From Talpa occidentalis (taxonomy: Eukaryota > Chordata > Mammalia > Eulipotyphla > Talpidae): a stretch of DNA of 64,000 bases. A program made the position numbers and the translations under genes. The stretch is from the NCBI RefSeq assembly GCF_014898055.3, contig NW_023600993.1, positions 1,860,001-1,924,000 on the forward strand, written 5' to 3'. Below, piece after piece: positions 33,378 through 44,499 of this stretch. The notes beneath the pieces are model-generated. The model saw only the letters and a program-made list of their open reading frames with translations. It did not search any database and had not been told where the DNA came from. Position 1 is the stretch's first letter, and each line of letters starts with the position of its first letter.

Positions 33378-35120
33378 TGTCTTTCAGTTACAATCAAGAG
33401 TCTCGAGGAGAAACACGACTAGAGCATCAGATATATGGTGAAAGCATCTGAGACCCTTTATACATTGTGTGGACATCACTACTCTCTCATGAGGTTGAAA
33501 ACATCTCTTACTTCAAATAACACCCTGGCTGACCCCAGGGAGACACCCGAGAGCCTCCTTGCACGCAGCCCTCACCTTCTCCTGTTCTTGCCACACACAA
33601 CCCAGGCTTCGTCTCCCCCGTCTCTTCAGTGCCCCTGCCCGGGACTCTCTCTGTGCAGGATGCCATGGGTGGAGCTGGGCTAAGAGGCGAGGAGGAAGGG
33701 GCACAAGACGGTGTCCGCCACATGCCAGCCCAGCGGCTCACCCCTCTCGCCTGCAGCCCCTGCTCAGATGTCCGGGACCCAGAAAACTCTGGTGGCCCCA
33801 CAAAGGCAGTGGGTCCAGGCAGCCAGCTGTGCAGAACATGTTCAGGGAATGGGGGTGCTCAACTCCAGAGAAAATTAAATTTACTCATGGAAACTACCAA
33901 TATTCCCCTTCTGGACGCATGGAACGAAAAAGCCAGCTTGAAACAACAGTCGCCTCATCTCCTAACCCTCAGAGACAGCGTGAAGCATGGCCCGAGTGGC
34001 ACTTCGTCAGCCCTGGGGACGCCGGCTCTGGTCCCCAGCGGTGCCGAGACCGCCCAGTGCCGCACACCGGCCTGGCGCGCCCGAGACAGCAAGGCCCTTG
34101 GCAGCTGAGCCCCAGGCTGAGCGAGAACCCCGGGCTCTCCCTCCAGAGCCCCTCCGCGGGCAGAGATGACCTGCGAGCAGGTTCTCTCTGGAGGCTCCTC
34201 CGCCCTGTAAAGGTCGCGTCTGCAAGCTGCGTTAATCAGTGCAGGGCTCATGAGGCGCCAGCTTCTCCTCAACCCCAGGCCCGGGAAGAAGCCAGAGGCT
34301 GGCGGCCATTCTGCAGAGGCTGGCGGCCATTCTGCCGTCCCCACAGCCGAAGCTCCCAGCCGCCAGAATCAGCCCCTTTCATCCTCCCACCGTGGGATGA
34401 AAGATTCCAGGCCTCCCTGGCAACACAGCTGCAGGCAGCGGCCTTTCTAAAGGACAGAAACCAACACCACCCTCACGCCCCCCAAAAAACCCTGTGAGTT
34501 CCCTCTGAAGTACAGCAAAAAGCATCCTTCTCAGAAGGGCTACTTTCCAGACACGCAAATGCGCGAAAGGCACAGACAGGCCATCCTATTTGTCAGGGCA
34601 AATGAAAGGCTGACAGGGACTCTCAAGTCTGCCTTTTGTGACAGGGAACACCGTCCCAGGCCCGGCGCCTCCAGGCAAAGGAGGGGAGGCAGAGGCCAGA
34701 GAGGAGGGGACCTGGGCTCACAGAGGCAGCTGGCTGGGAGGCACCCAGGCCTCTTCCCACGGCGCCCGAGCTCTGGGTCACAGGACCAACATGCAGCCAC
34801 CCCTCGCCGACCACCCGCGGCGCAGCTGGCAATGCTTGGGCCTGCGGCTGCGCCTGGGAACAGCCCCCCCAGACCTTCTCGTGTGGGAGCTGTGCTGTGA
34901 CGCGCTGTGGGGAGGGCTGACCACAGAGAAGGCCCGATGAGCAAAGGTTATTGTGCCTTAGAAAATAAAAAGTACTGCAAGGAAAAAGAAGTCAAGGAAA
35001 AGCTGAAGGAGAACAGACAAGCCACGGGCACCAGGACACGGAGTCAGACGGTGTGCAGGCCAGACGCGGGGGCTCGCGCTTAAACCAGTGCTCCGGGAAG
35101 ATAACAGTGAGAAGCTGAAG
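33378..35120. other. GC-rich non-coding sequence with a 312-codon open frame
   Basis: The plus frame at 33559-34497 is long but has no domain I recognise. Its composition is Pro/Arg/Ser-rich, and minus frames of about 130 codons overlap it. It includes the 21-bp duplication at 34293-34334, which repeats the residues GWRPFCR in frame. I do not call it a gene. See findings. Confidence 0.4.
34293..34334. repeat. Perfect 21-bp tandem duplication
   Basis: Two identical copies of the unit starting CAGAGGCTGGCGGCC, 34293-34313 and 34314-34334, with no spacer. Likely a slippage or unequal-exchange product. Confidence 0.95.
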
Positions 35121-35127
35121 TCTAAAA

Positions 35128-35440
35128 AAAGACTTGAAGGAAGGAGGGGAGCAAACCAGATATTCGAGGTGAAAAGTGTTGGCAGCAAAGGAAAAAGCAA
35201 ATACAAAGACCCCAAGGACAGACCTTGCAGGTCAGGTTCAAGGAACAGGAGGAGGCCGGTGGGCTGGAGGGGATGGAGTCAGGCAGGGGTGGCAGGCGAG
35301 GTCGTAGGAGTCGTTTTGAATGGAATTAAGCATGGATTTATAAGACTTCAGCTTTAGCTCTGATGGGGATGTCTTTGGAGAATTCTGAGCAGAGGTGTGA
35401 TATGATCTAACTTAGCTGTGAAATTGAGGCCGGAAGCGAA
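35128..35440 (-). mobile_element. L2-like ancient LINE relic
   Basis: The plus strand has 'gggagcaaaccagatattcg', 'gcaaatacaaagaccccaag', 'caaggaacaggaggaggccg' and 'tgagcagaggtgtgatatga', in the order found in antisense copies of L2 (gcaagtgcaaaggccctgagg ... gaggaacagcaaggaggccag ... gagcagaggagtgacatgatc). I am fairly sure of the repeat, less sure it is L2 proper. Confidence 0.55.
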
Positions 35441-35744
35441 GAGATTAGTTAGCAGGCTACTGCAGAATGCAACTCCGGTGCCCTGGGACTGCAATATGCA
35501 TCCTAATGCTATCAGTCTCCCTTCAAATAATATTAACCCACTGCACACAAACACTGTAAGAGCACGACAGGAGGCTTCCGTCTCTCCCCCAACTGCTGTG
35601 CTGGCATCATGCTTTACATACATATAGACACACACACATCTATCATTCACTCTACAATACATTATTATTACTTTTGTTTTAAAATTACATTTCTTTTCAA
35701 CCATTTCATGGGAAGCAGATTTCCAGTACCTGAGTGCTCTTACT

Positions 35745-36512
35745 GTTTTTTCCCCTCCTTTTTATTGAGGTAACACCAGTTTACGACGCTGTATACATTT
35801 CAGGGGTACAGTTTCTCACCTCAGCAACTGTACGTGTCACCCCAAACCTACCACCAAATGTCCAGTCACAACCACCACCCACCGGGCAATCACTCGGCCC
35901 ATGCCCTCATCACTGTTCCTCTCTATTAGCCACCATTCTGTTACCAGAGTCTAAGGGTTTGTTTTGTTGGTTCAATTGTTTTTCTTTTCTTTATATTCCA
36001 CAAATGAGAAAGATGCAATCATTTGTCTTTCTCCTTCTGATTTGTTTCACTTAACACAATCCCCTCACAGTTCATTCATGTTGTCACAATGGCAAGACAG
36101 CACCTTTTCGTGGCTGAATAGTATTCCACTGTTGTACACACCGCCTCCTTTTCATCTCCTCGTCACGGTCAGACGCTTGGGCTGGGGGATATTATCCTGA
36201 ATCGGGCTGCGGTGAACAGCAGCGTGCCTACACTATTTTAAATTAGTGTTTTCACATTCTTGGGGTAAATACCCAGAGGTGGGAGAACTGGACCTTAGGG
36301 TAGTTCTGGTTTTAATCTCCTGAGGAAGCGCCACACTGTTTTGCAGAGGGCTGGGCTGTCTGCCTTCCCGCCAACAGTGACCGCAGGCTCCTTTCTCGCC
36401 GCGGCCTCGCCACTGCTCATTATTCCCTGACTTTCAGGCGACAGCCATTCTAACCACGGGGAGGTGATGTCCTGTCGTGATTTTAATTTTCATTTCCTCA
36501 CACCATATATAT
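35745..36512 (-). mobile_element. Old L1 3' end, antisense
   Basis: Reverse complement of an L1 3' UTR and late ORF2: 'tttttattgaggtaacacca' at its left, then 'atacatttcaggggtaca', 'acaaatgagaaagatgcaat', 'gtggctgaatagtattccac', 'gggtaaatacccagaggtgg', 'ttttaattttcatttcctca' at the right limit. Frames are destroyed. It may belong to the same old element as the 5'-type sequence at 36650-37720, with the middle deleted. Confidence 0.85.
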
Positions 36513-36649
36513 GTTTGTTAAAAGGGGATCATTTTTCAAAGAAATACACACGAGGAAAGAAAGACTTCGGTGTTTCCACGCTTGCCACATTCGAGGCTCC
36601 GTCTGGCGTCATTTCCCTTCACCCTTAAACTTCCTTTATCGTTGCTCTG

Positions 36650-37720
36650 CAGGCCAATGTGCAGGCAACGTATTCTCTTGGCTTTTGTTCGTCTGAAATT
36701 TTTCTTTATTTCCCATCAGTTTTGAAGGCTATTTTCACTATACATAGGATTTTTAGTGAATAGTTTTTCCTGCCCAGGACATTAAAGATGTCAGTCTGTT
36801 GTCTTCCAGGTCACACACCGCTTCCAGCAATAAATTAGTGTGCCCTGTGTTTACAATGTTTTTATTTTCTTTTCTTTTTTTTTTTAAAGATTTATTTATT
36901 TATTTATTTATTTATACAAGCACTGGGAAGCGCGGGAGGGTGAGAGGATTCACCAGAGCCAGAGCGGGGAGCAGAGCAGGCAGAAGGACCGAAGTACACT
37001 GCTGAGGGGAGCAGCGGGCGACAGGAGAGGTCTGCGCGCCATGCGGGACCCTCCTCCGGTGGCCGGGGAGCAGCCGGGGATCCAACCGGCGCGGCAGAGG
37101 CTGCGGGCAGCTTCGCAACCCAGCGCTCAACCGCTGTGCCACTGGGGAGGCCCATACAATGTTTTTCTTTTTTAGTTGTTTTTGAAACTTTTTAAGAGTT
37201 ATCAGTAATTTCATTATGATGTACTTTACTGTAGCTTTTGTTTTGTTTTGTCTTAGTTTATTCCCATCGGGAGTCCTTGAGATTCTTGGATCACACTATT
37301 TAGAGACTTCATCCCATTTGGTTATTTTCAAACATTATTTTTTGATGTTCTCGTGCCCTCCTTTCCACGGCCCTGTCTCCAGTCTGTCATCTTGTTCTAG
37401 GGAGCTGCTGTTATGCCCACGCAGCTGATTTTTCATTTCTGATATCGTGTTTGTCAGTATTAGAAGTTCTACTTGATCCTTTTCCTATTTCCTTTTATCT
37501 CTTCATTGCATTCATATTTTCATTTAAATCTCTGCATATTTGGCAGTGCTGTTTTAAAATCCTTGCCTGCTAATTCCATTGTTTCTCTCATTTTTGGGCC
37601 TGATTCTGTTAATTGATGTGGCTCCTGATTATGAGTTATATTTTCCTGCTATTTAGAATATCTAACACTTTTTAACTAGATGAAGGACACGTGGATGTTA
37701 TGCTGCTGAGTGTATTCTGT
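36650..37720 (-). mobile_element. Old L1 5' region, antisense, interrupted by a SINE
   Basis: The plus strand reads the reverse complement of an L1 5'/ORF1 region: 'gaaggctattttcactatac', 'attaaagatgtcagtctgtt' then 'gtcttccagg', and after the SINE 'ttgagattcttggatcacac', 'cttgcctgctaattccattg', 'ggctcctgattatgagttat' then 'attttcctgc'. It is non-coding. Boundaries are approximate, and sequence after 37720 becomes unplaceable. Confidence 0.7.
36864..37153 (-). mobile_element. tRNA-derived SINE, head type B, with target-site duplication, inside an L1
   Basis: Nearly identical to the 29.4-kb copy in the head and body. On the minus strand it begins GGGCCTCCCCAGTGGC, with A box, a slightly mutated B box ('ggttggatcccc'), 'gctgctcccctcagcagtg', 'cttgtataaat' and a (TTTA)n tail (plus 36890-36915). 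Perfect 12-bp duplications TACAATGTTTTT at 36852-36863 and 37155-37166. It sits inside the antisense L1 relic, so it is the younger of the two. Confidence 0.95.
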
Positions 37721-38339
37721 GGTGTTGACGTTTGTTTCAGCAGGAAGCCAATATCACGTGATCTGCTCAGGGCTGTGTTAAGGAAGAGTGAGAATAGCCT
37801 TTACTCTACAGTCAGTTTAGTCCTACTGCTAAGACATCACCGTGGGGGTCTCCGATGACATACCAGGTGTTCAGTGAAGCCTCTCTAGTGTGACACATTG
37901 AAATTTAACAGCTTCCAGGCTACTGAGATCTGGGAGCCACACAGCTCCCAGCCACCCATCACCCCACTGCACAGTGTTGTGACTTGTGTCTTAGGGCCCA
38001 GCGAAGTTTCAAAAGGAGAGTTATTTCAAATTTGGGAGCTATTTTTCTGCATGAGTCTCTCCTTTCTGATGTTCTGGCTCTCAAATTCCAGTGCCTTTGT
38101 CCTCCACAAACCCCAACAGTTTCAACTCAGCAGCACTGCCCGGTTTTGCTGGAGTTCCCCTTCACGTGCCTTGAGTGTCTGGAAGCCAAAAGCTAGAGCA
38201 AGCTTAGGGTTCATCTTGGGGTGCCCCCCTTCTCGGTGAAAACACAGCTAAACTGGTGACTGAAAAGCATTGTTTATGTTTTGTCCCATTTTCAACAGCT
38301 TCTACCGTGGAAATGATCTTATAACTGACCTTGAAAGAG
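37721..38339. other. Non-coding sequence, nothing recognised
   Basis: Probably further decayed L1-related or unique sequence. The 113-codon frame at 37898-38239 carries no domain. Confidence 0.4.
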
Positions 38340-38490
38340 AGTCCATATCCTCACTTCTGAGCTAAGGCAGCTGAGGCTCAGAGAGCAGACAGGACCTCCC
38401 AAGGTCACACAGTGACCTGAGGTGGCGCTAACCCCAGAACCTCTGTCTCCTGATTCTAAGTCTATGCCTTTTGATGCAGCTGCTGCCTCC
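38340..38490 (-). mobile_element. MIR SINE
   Basis: 'ctgaggctcagagagcagac' followed by 'ccaaggtcacacagtgacct', then 'gaacctctgtctcctgattc', in the exact order of the reverse-complement MIR. One of the best-preserved MIRs here. Confidence 0.85.
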
Positions 38491-38509
38491 AGTACTCTTA
38501 GCAGAAGGT

Positions 38510-38860
38510 GGCCTATTCGTTTCTGAGGGCTATCATAGGAAATGACCACAAACAGGTGACTGAAAACCACAGAAACATATTAGCTCACAATTCTGGACAC
38601 CAGTAAACCAAAATCAAGGTGCTGATAAGCAGAGGAGGTCCTGAGGGGGGATCCACCCCATCACTCTCTCCTCACTGATGAGGAATGTTGGCAATTCTTG
38701 ACTTACAGACAAATCACTCCAGTCTCTGCCTCTTTTCTCACACTGTCTTATTCCCTGTGTGCTGGGTCTTCTTATAAGGACCTAGTCATTAGATTTACGA
38801 CTCACCCAGTTAGGCCAGAACAATTCTCCCAAGAGAGCCTTCATTGATTGGATCTGTGAA
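38510..38860 (-). mobile_element. MLT1-type LTR relic (ERVL-MaLR), antisense
   Basis: The plus strand carries the reverse complement of an MLT1 LTR: 'gggctatcataggaaatgac', 'cagaaacatattagctcaca' then 'attctgga', 'aaaatcaaggtgctgataag', 'gtcttcttataaggaccta' and 'gtcattagatttacgactca'. Non-coding solo LTR. Right end estimated. Confidence 0.75.
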
Positions 38861-39189
38861 AGGACTATCCAGGAAAATCCTCTTTGGCGCTCCGGCTTAG
38901 CACCTGGACGTCTATTTGTGGGGTGAAGGGCTACATTTCAGCTTATTACCGGTGAAAAGGGGGAAGGGAAAATACAGTCAAATTCATATAATACAGTTTA
39001 GTAGTGTCCGCGTCAGATAAACAGACACTGAGGCTGGCCCCCGCTGGGTCGATTTTGGAGAATTTGAAAGGATTTCCACGTAGAGCTTTAGTACTATAAG
39101 GAAAAATACAAAACTGGGTTGAGAAGCTCCATGTCGCCTCAGTGGCTGATGTCACTGGCTAAACCACTTTCTGCATTACTCAGGTGACA
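38861..39189. other. Non-coding sequence, nothing recognised
   Basis: Unique or too decayed to name. Confidence 0.35.
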
Positions 39190-39620
39190 ACACTTTCGCT
39201 TGAGTGGCTCGCCCATAGTGTAACGAGGAATGACTGCTTGCTTTCTTCTAACTCTTCTTTCTCTAATAACCATACCAGGCAGGCCTCGAATTATATATTA
39301 TGAAAATGGTGACATGGAGAAGAAATAAACTGCTGACAAAGCCTTCCCTGTGGCAGCAAGAACGTCATCACTGTAATAATCGTGACCTCTCCTTGCTGAG
39401 CTGACCCGAGGCTGGTTTCAAAGTGTTAATTGGGTAAAAAAGAAAGTCTCCTGCATGGCACCCAGCTGCTATTTTTAGTGATCTCTTTTTACCACCAATG
39501 GCTTTTGTTTTGCAGCACAAACTCTCCTTTTTCTTCACTTTCCCCAACTTTCTCAGTAGGCGCAGGCGATAGAGGGTGAGACAAAAGCAATAGCAACAGG
39601 GAGGATCACATCAGAAGAAA
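39190..39620. promoter_or_regulatory. Candidate conserved non-coding element
   Basis: A 430-bp non-repetitive segment of intermediate AT content with 'cctcgaattatatattatga', 'gttaattgggtaaaaaagaa' (homeodomain-like TTAATTGG), 'actgtaataatcgtgacc' and 'caccaatggcttttg' (inverted CCAAT context, SOX-like). No open frame. Function inferred. Confidence 0.4.
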
Positions 39621-41639
39621 ACTCGGCAATAAAGAATTACAACAGATTTTGCTTAAAAAAAAAAATCATTCCAACATGAATAATTTGACAGTGTTAATTT
39701 GGAAAGAAACAACCCTGAGGGTTTAAGGACATGCCATCCTAAGCGCTGCTCTTCTGACGCTGCACTGGATGCACACGCAGCCACTGCACTGCGGGGCGAG
39801 TCCATCCTCCACCCTCGCTTCCCCCCGGTGTCAGTGCTGCAGGACGACACGCCTTCTCCGGCCACTCACAGGAAGTAGGACTTAATGCTCTCTGCTCCTC
39901 TCCACAGCAGCACCAAGACTTTGCTGTCACGTCACACGTTAAAATTTGCAGTCCCTTGGACATTTGGTAACTGGTCATTATCCTCAGGTGTCTCGCAAGA
40001 ATCAAATCTCTCTTTCCTACCATTTCACCTTGTGTCGCCTGCATCTACCACGCACAGCACGGTACTCAGCAGGTGCTCTTCCAGTTCTGCAAGAGAAGGA
40101 CATTTACAACGACGCTCTCTCTGCCCCAGGAGGACACAAAGACGATGGCTTCCGTTCAATGGCGGTACCTTCCGTGCAATGGGAGGGATGTGGCACTTGA
40201 GGCTGCGGAAATGCTGAAGGTTGTCAACTCTTACTCTCTAGAGGCTCTTGTTAATCAGTGTCCCATCCATTAAGGTTGAATTAAATCCCAGCCCTGGTTG
40301 GAGGCAGAATGCAATGACTTCACTCAGTCCCTAACCAACTTATGATTTTATGAAAAATCCATGAGCTCTCATTCTTCCAGCATGCTGATAACTAGGCAAT
40401 TACCCTCTTAATGAAACAGGAGCTCTTTTTATATCTACCCTCACTGAATTATGGACTTTGAAACCGAGCTGGAATCTAACAGACATCAAGCACCATGATC
40501 TGCCAGTTCCCAGCAAAGAGGAGAGGGAATTTGGGTGAATTCTGGGGACTCAGGCAGCGCCCACAGAATGTTCCTCCTGCTGTCAATGGTGACCTGCCAC
40601 CGTGAATACCACGTCTGTAGGGGTTGCAGGGAGCACCCTCCTCAGCTGCAGGCCAGCCCCTAACAGCAGGGGGGCATCAGCTACCCACCTTATCTGTCTG
40701 TAGGTTTTGAAATTAAACCACCAGGTTGAAGACTGAACCACCACCCCCCTCTGAGATGTAACCTTCTCCATGGCCAAGGTCAAAGGGCTCCGCCCAGACA
40801 GCTCATCAGTGCCCATGCCAGAGGGACCCAGCCTACTCCGCAACGTCCCGGCATCTGTCTAAGGCCTCCACAGCCTCCCCTGTACTGGCTGAGCACCTAC
40901 ATCCGAGGTCGACTTTGACCCTGGCACTGACCCCCTGCCTGTGCCCAGAGTCCCACGCGCCTCCCATCCACTGGAGCCACCCGGTGACAGCTCCCCGCCC
41001 CCAGCAGCTCTCCCAGCCCCACTCCAAAGACAAGGTTCTTCTCCTCCTGCATTTTCCTGCCCGGCTCCCTGTCCTCGGGGACTCGCACCAGATACTCCAG
41101 CTGAGCCCACACTTTGACCTGCTCTGTCCAGACCACGCCTCTGTGTTTCCTATCACACGAGAGTCAGTGTGGAAGCGAGTCTCACGACTGTTCCCTTCTT
41201 GACGTTAGCATTGGGAAATTTCATTATTTTTTGGTTGAGAATCAACACGGAGTGACAGATGCAGCCTGGAAAGTGGAACAAGTCCTCTCCCCTCACGTCT
41301 GCACCACGTTCAGTCCGCACAACCGAAGGGCATGGCTGCTCCCTCTGATCACCAGGCACAGCAAGGTCACAGCAGCTAATAAAAGCCCTCGGGGGACAGA
41401 AGATGCCTTGAGAAGACACCCTGAAAGGGTGCCTGTTGATAGCTTTATTAAAATAAAATGTCACTTCTCTGTGAAGTCTCGGGACTGTGGGCCCAGGTCT
41501 GGTGGGCTCCAAATCCCAGGCGGGCCTGCAGGAGCCCCACCTCCCAGGCCGCAGCCCCCACCTGCACCCAGCTGCCCGTCAGCTGCTGCTCGAGCTGCTG
41601 TGTGGGGTCGGTGGAGCGAGGTGCACAGGACCAGGAGCC
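39621..41639. other. Non-coding sequence, nothing certain
   Basis: Unique. 40030-40075 might be a very short L2 3' end ('cagcacggtactcagcaggt'), but this is too weak to call. Several overlapping frames at 40830-41960 (282 codons the longest) reflect rising GC content. Confidence 0.4.
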
Positions 41640-41935
41640 ACAGGTCTGCCGGAGCAGGGGGCGCATGTAGAGCAGGCGGCCGCGCTCCCCAGCAGCCTCA
41701 CAGAGGCGCCCCCGCCCAGAAGGGCAGGCGCCGAACAGGCTGGGCCTGGGCTGCGCGCGGGATCTGCGAGGCGCCCGCAGAAAGCCCCGCTAGGGTCTGT
41801 GCAGGGTGCTGCGCCCGCAGCAGCCCCCCAGCCCCACGCCCCGCCGCCGGGAGAGCCGCGCACCCCCGGGCAGGAGCTGCAGGGCGTGGCCTGGGGGACC
41901 CGGGTGCACCGAAGTGCGGCCGCGACGTCCTCACA
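41640..41935. promoter_or_regulatory. Small CpG island
   Basis: About 300 bp very rich in CpG (e.g. 'gctgcgcgcgggatctgcga', 'cacgccccgccgccgggag', 'aagtgcggccgcgacgtcct'), while neighbouring GC-rich DNA is CpG-poor. In mammals this marks a region unmethylated in germ cells, often a promoter. No TATA box or transcript evidence is visible. Overlapping frames on three phases are a consequence of composition. Confidence 0.55.
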
Positions 41936-43919
41936 CAGACACACGTTGACTTATGCACATGAAAAAGACGGTAAAGAACCTGTTCTGGAATCATGCCTCT
42001 GGGAAGCCCTTCACGAAGACCGCTGCCAACCCCAGGGGCAGACAAGCACCCCGGGTGGGGTCGGCGGCCGGGACGGGGAGGGGAGCAGCACTGACCGCTG
42101 ATGGGGTGACGGGATGTTCAACATCAGAGCCGGCGGCTGGACAGCAAAGCTGTTACTGGAAACAGCGTGTTTGTAGCCTCGAAGCTACCTGCAGTGCCTA
42201 CTTGGGGCAGCAGCTGTGCATGTTTTCATGGATGGATTCCTATCATTCTTATTATATAATTTTAAATATACTGAAAATCAGAAAGAAACAAGTCTAAACT
42301 GGCTCAAACTGGCACTGTGGGAGAGAAGGGCCTGGCAGGGCGTGTGTTCCACCCTCCGGCTTGCAGTCTAAGGACAGAGACTCGATGCAGGAAAACGACA
42401 CCTTTGGGAACACGTTTCTAGGCCATGGCATATTCCAGTGCAGGCGCCATGTCCTCTCCCTCCAGGATGGGAGCAGCTGCGCAGGGGTGGGGCCGGGGCA
42501 GGGAGCTGAACTTGACTGGCGGAGGGGAGATCTGCCCCGCAGGAGAGCCCAGGGCGGCCGCCTGCAGGGCACTGGGCATGGGCCGAGCAGCCACAAGGGA
42601 GGTCTTGTGCCGGAATCGCTGCGGGCAGAGGGCAGGTGGGAGTCGGGCTGAGCCGGGCTTTAAATAACTTCATGCTGCAGAGGAGCGGGTGGCCCTCTGC
42701 AGACAGAGGAGACGCCAGAGGAAGGCGCACCAGAGGGAAGGGACGAGAGATGGGGCCTAAGTTAGAGACTCCTGAGTCAGCCCGCAAGAGAGGGCGTCTG
42801 GAGACTAGAGCGGGGGTGGGGGCAGTGAAGAGGGAGGTCAGACTGGAGAAGCATTTTGGGGACAAATATGTCAGAGCCATTTGGACTGCTGGGAACGGGG
42901 GGAGCCAGGCGGCAGAGACTCCCAGAAGCCACCATTGTCAGACCACGCAGGAGACGCCAGCAGACTCCCCCCCATCCCCCCGGCCCCGGGGAAGGGAAGG
43001 GAGGATGGAGAAGCTTCATCTCCAGCAGAGGGGCTGGGCCTGCACCTGCCGGCCCCGGGCAGACAGCCCTGTCCTGCCAAGCCGACCCCGGTGGCCAGCG
43101 TTTGCTCACGAGTGTAAGGGGCTCCCCAGGACATGTGCCACGCCCGGCTGATGCTTCCTGTGCTTGACGTACTGAGGCCTCAGGACACCCTTGTGATGGG
43201 GACGGAGGCCTGCAGGAAGCAGCAGCCAGCTGAAGCCCAGGCGGCTTGATGTCAGAGGCCGGCTTCCTGCCTGAAAGGAAGCCCCAGCAGCTCTCCCTCT
43301 CGCCCCCAACAGGGCCAGTCAGCTAAGCGCCGCCCCCCCCATCAGATCCAGTGCACATCCACAATAATCGTGTTCTGTTTTAAAATCTGAAAATGCTAGA
43401 ACAGATTTTGAATCAGACCCATGGAGAGACCAGCAGCAGCGGCGGTTCCTGCAGCAAGACCCTGACCCAGCTGTGCAGCCGTCGGGGCAGCGCACACTGA
43501 CGCCACGGGAGGTGGACGAGCCTGGGCCTCTCGACCTCTCAGGATGCCAGAAAGGCCAAAAACAAGGCCTCTGCCAGCCTCAGGGTGGGGAGGCCGTGCC
43601 CAGCTCCTCCCTGCAGAGACGGGCCCCACAGGCCACTCCTCCAGAAACCTTGGGCCCCTCTGCCAGGCGGGCCAGTGCCCCCAGGGACGCTGAGCCCAAG
43701 CCTCACTTTATCTGTGCGCTGCAGAGTCACGGCCTCAGCCTCACCTCTCACTAACACATCTCCTTCATCACTGACCCTCCAGCAGGAGCACGTCCCGGCG
43801 TGCTGACGCGTGGGGGCCCAGGGCCTGGGCAGTGACTGATGCTGATACCACGTCTGCTCAGAGGAGGGGCGCGCAGCCCCCAGACGCTGGCACTGGGGCG
43901 ATCACGGCAGGACAGCAGT
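41936..43919. other. GC-rich non-coding sequence, nothing recognised
   Basis: 170- and 171-codon frames at 42368-43151 lie opposite each other. No domain, repeat or RNA gene identified. Confidence 0.4.
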
Positions 43920-44200
43920 CTGTGAGCTTTTTGCCCTGCTTTAATATCTCACTGGTGAGTTGCAAACTAGTTTATAAAATCATCTTCCTGACATATAATA
44001 CGTACTTTGCTATGTTTTCCTAATAATAAAAACCAGATGAGAAAGAATTCCTAAGTTATTTCCTTTTTCCTTCAGAATTTCATAGGACTTGGCTGAGAAT
44101 CCTGACGGGATGATTTACTATCACCTTCCCAGAGTCTGGTCGACTGTCTGCTAATCAATTCATTAAAAATGCAACTCAAAAAGAAAGTTCTTGGAGACAG
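43920..44200. promoter_or_regulatory. AT-rich block, possible conserved non-coding element
   Basis: Non-repetitive AT-rich segment just upstream of the large CpG island: 'tcctaataataaaaaccag', 'gctaatcaattcattaaaaa' (TAATCAATTCATTA, two homeodomain-like cores). Position and composition suggest a promoter-proximal element. Inference only. Confidence 0.33.
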
Positions 44201-44499
44201 AATGTGAATCTGTCTGTGCAGAGAACACAGCGGGGCCACTCTGCAGAGCCGGGCGGGGAGAGTGGCCTAGGACAGGTGTTCTGGGGCGCCCCTGCCGCCT
44301 GCCACCTTGTGCCGACACAGCACCACCCAGCACCCCGGCGCCCTCCACTTAATCCTGGCGACAAAAATAAAACCATGTATTATCGATAACGGCTAAACAG
44401 ATAAATAATAAGGTCTCTGCCATCTCAAAGGCAGAGGACGGAACTGAGTTAATATAAAATCAGCTGTTTTGGAATCACCCCTGCGGGGCTAGAGGGAGC
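44201..44499. other. Non-coding sequence, nothing recognised
   Basis: Short transition into the CpG island. Confidence 0.4.
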
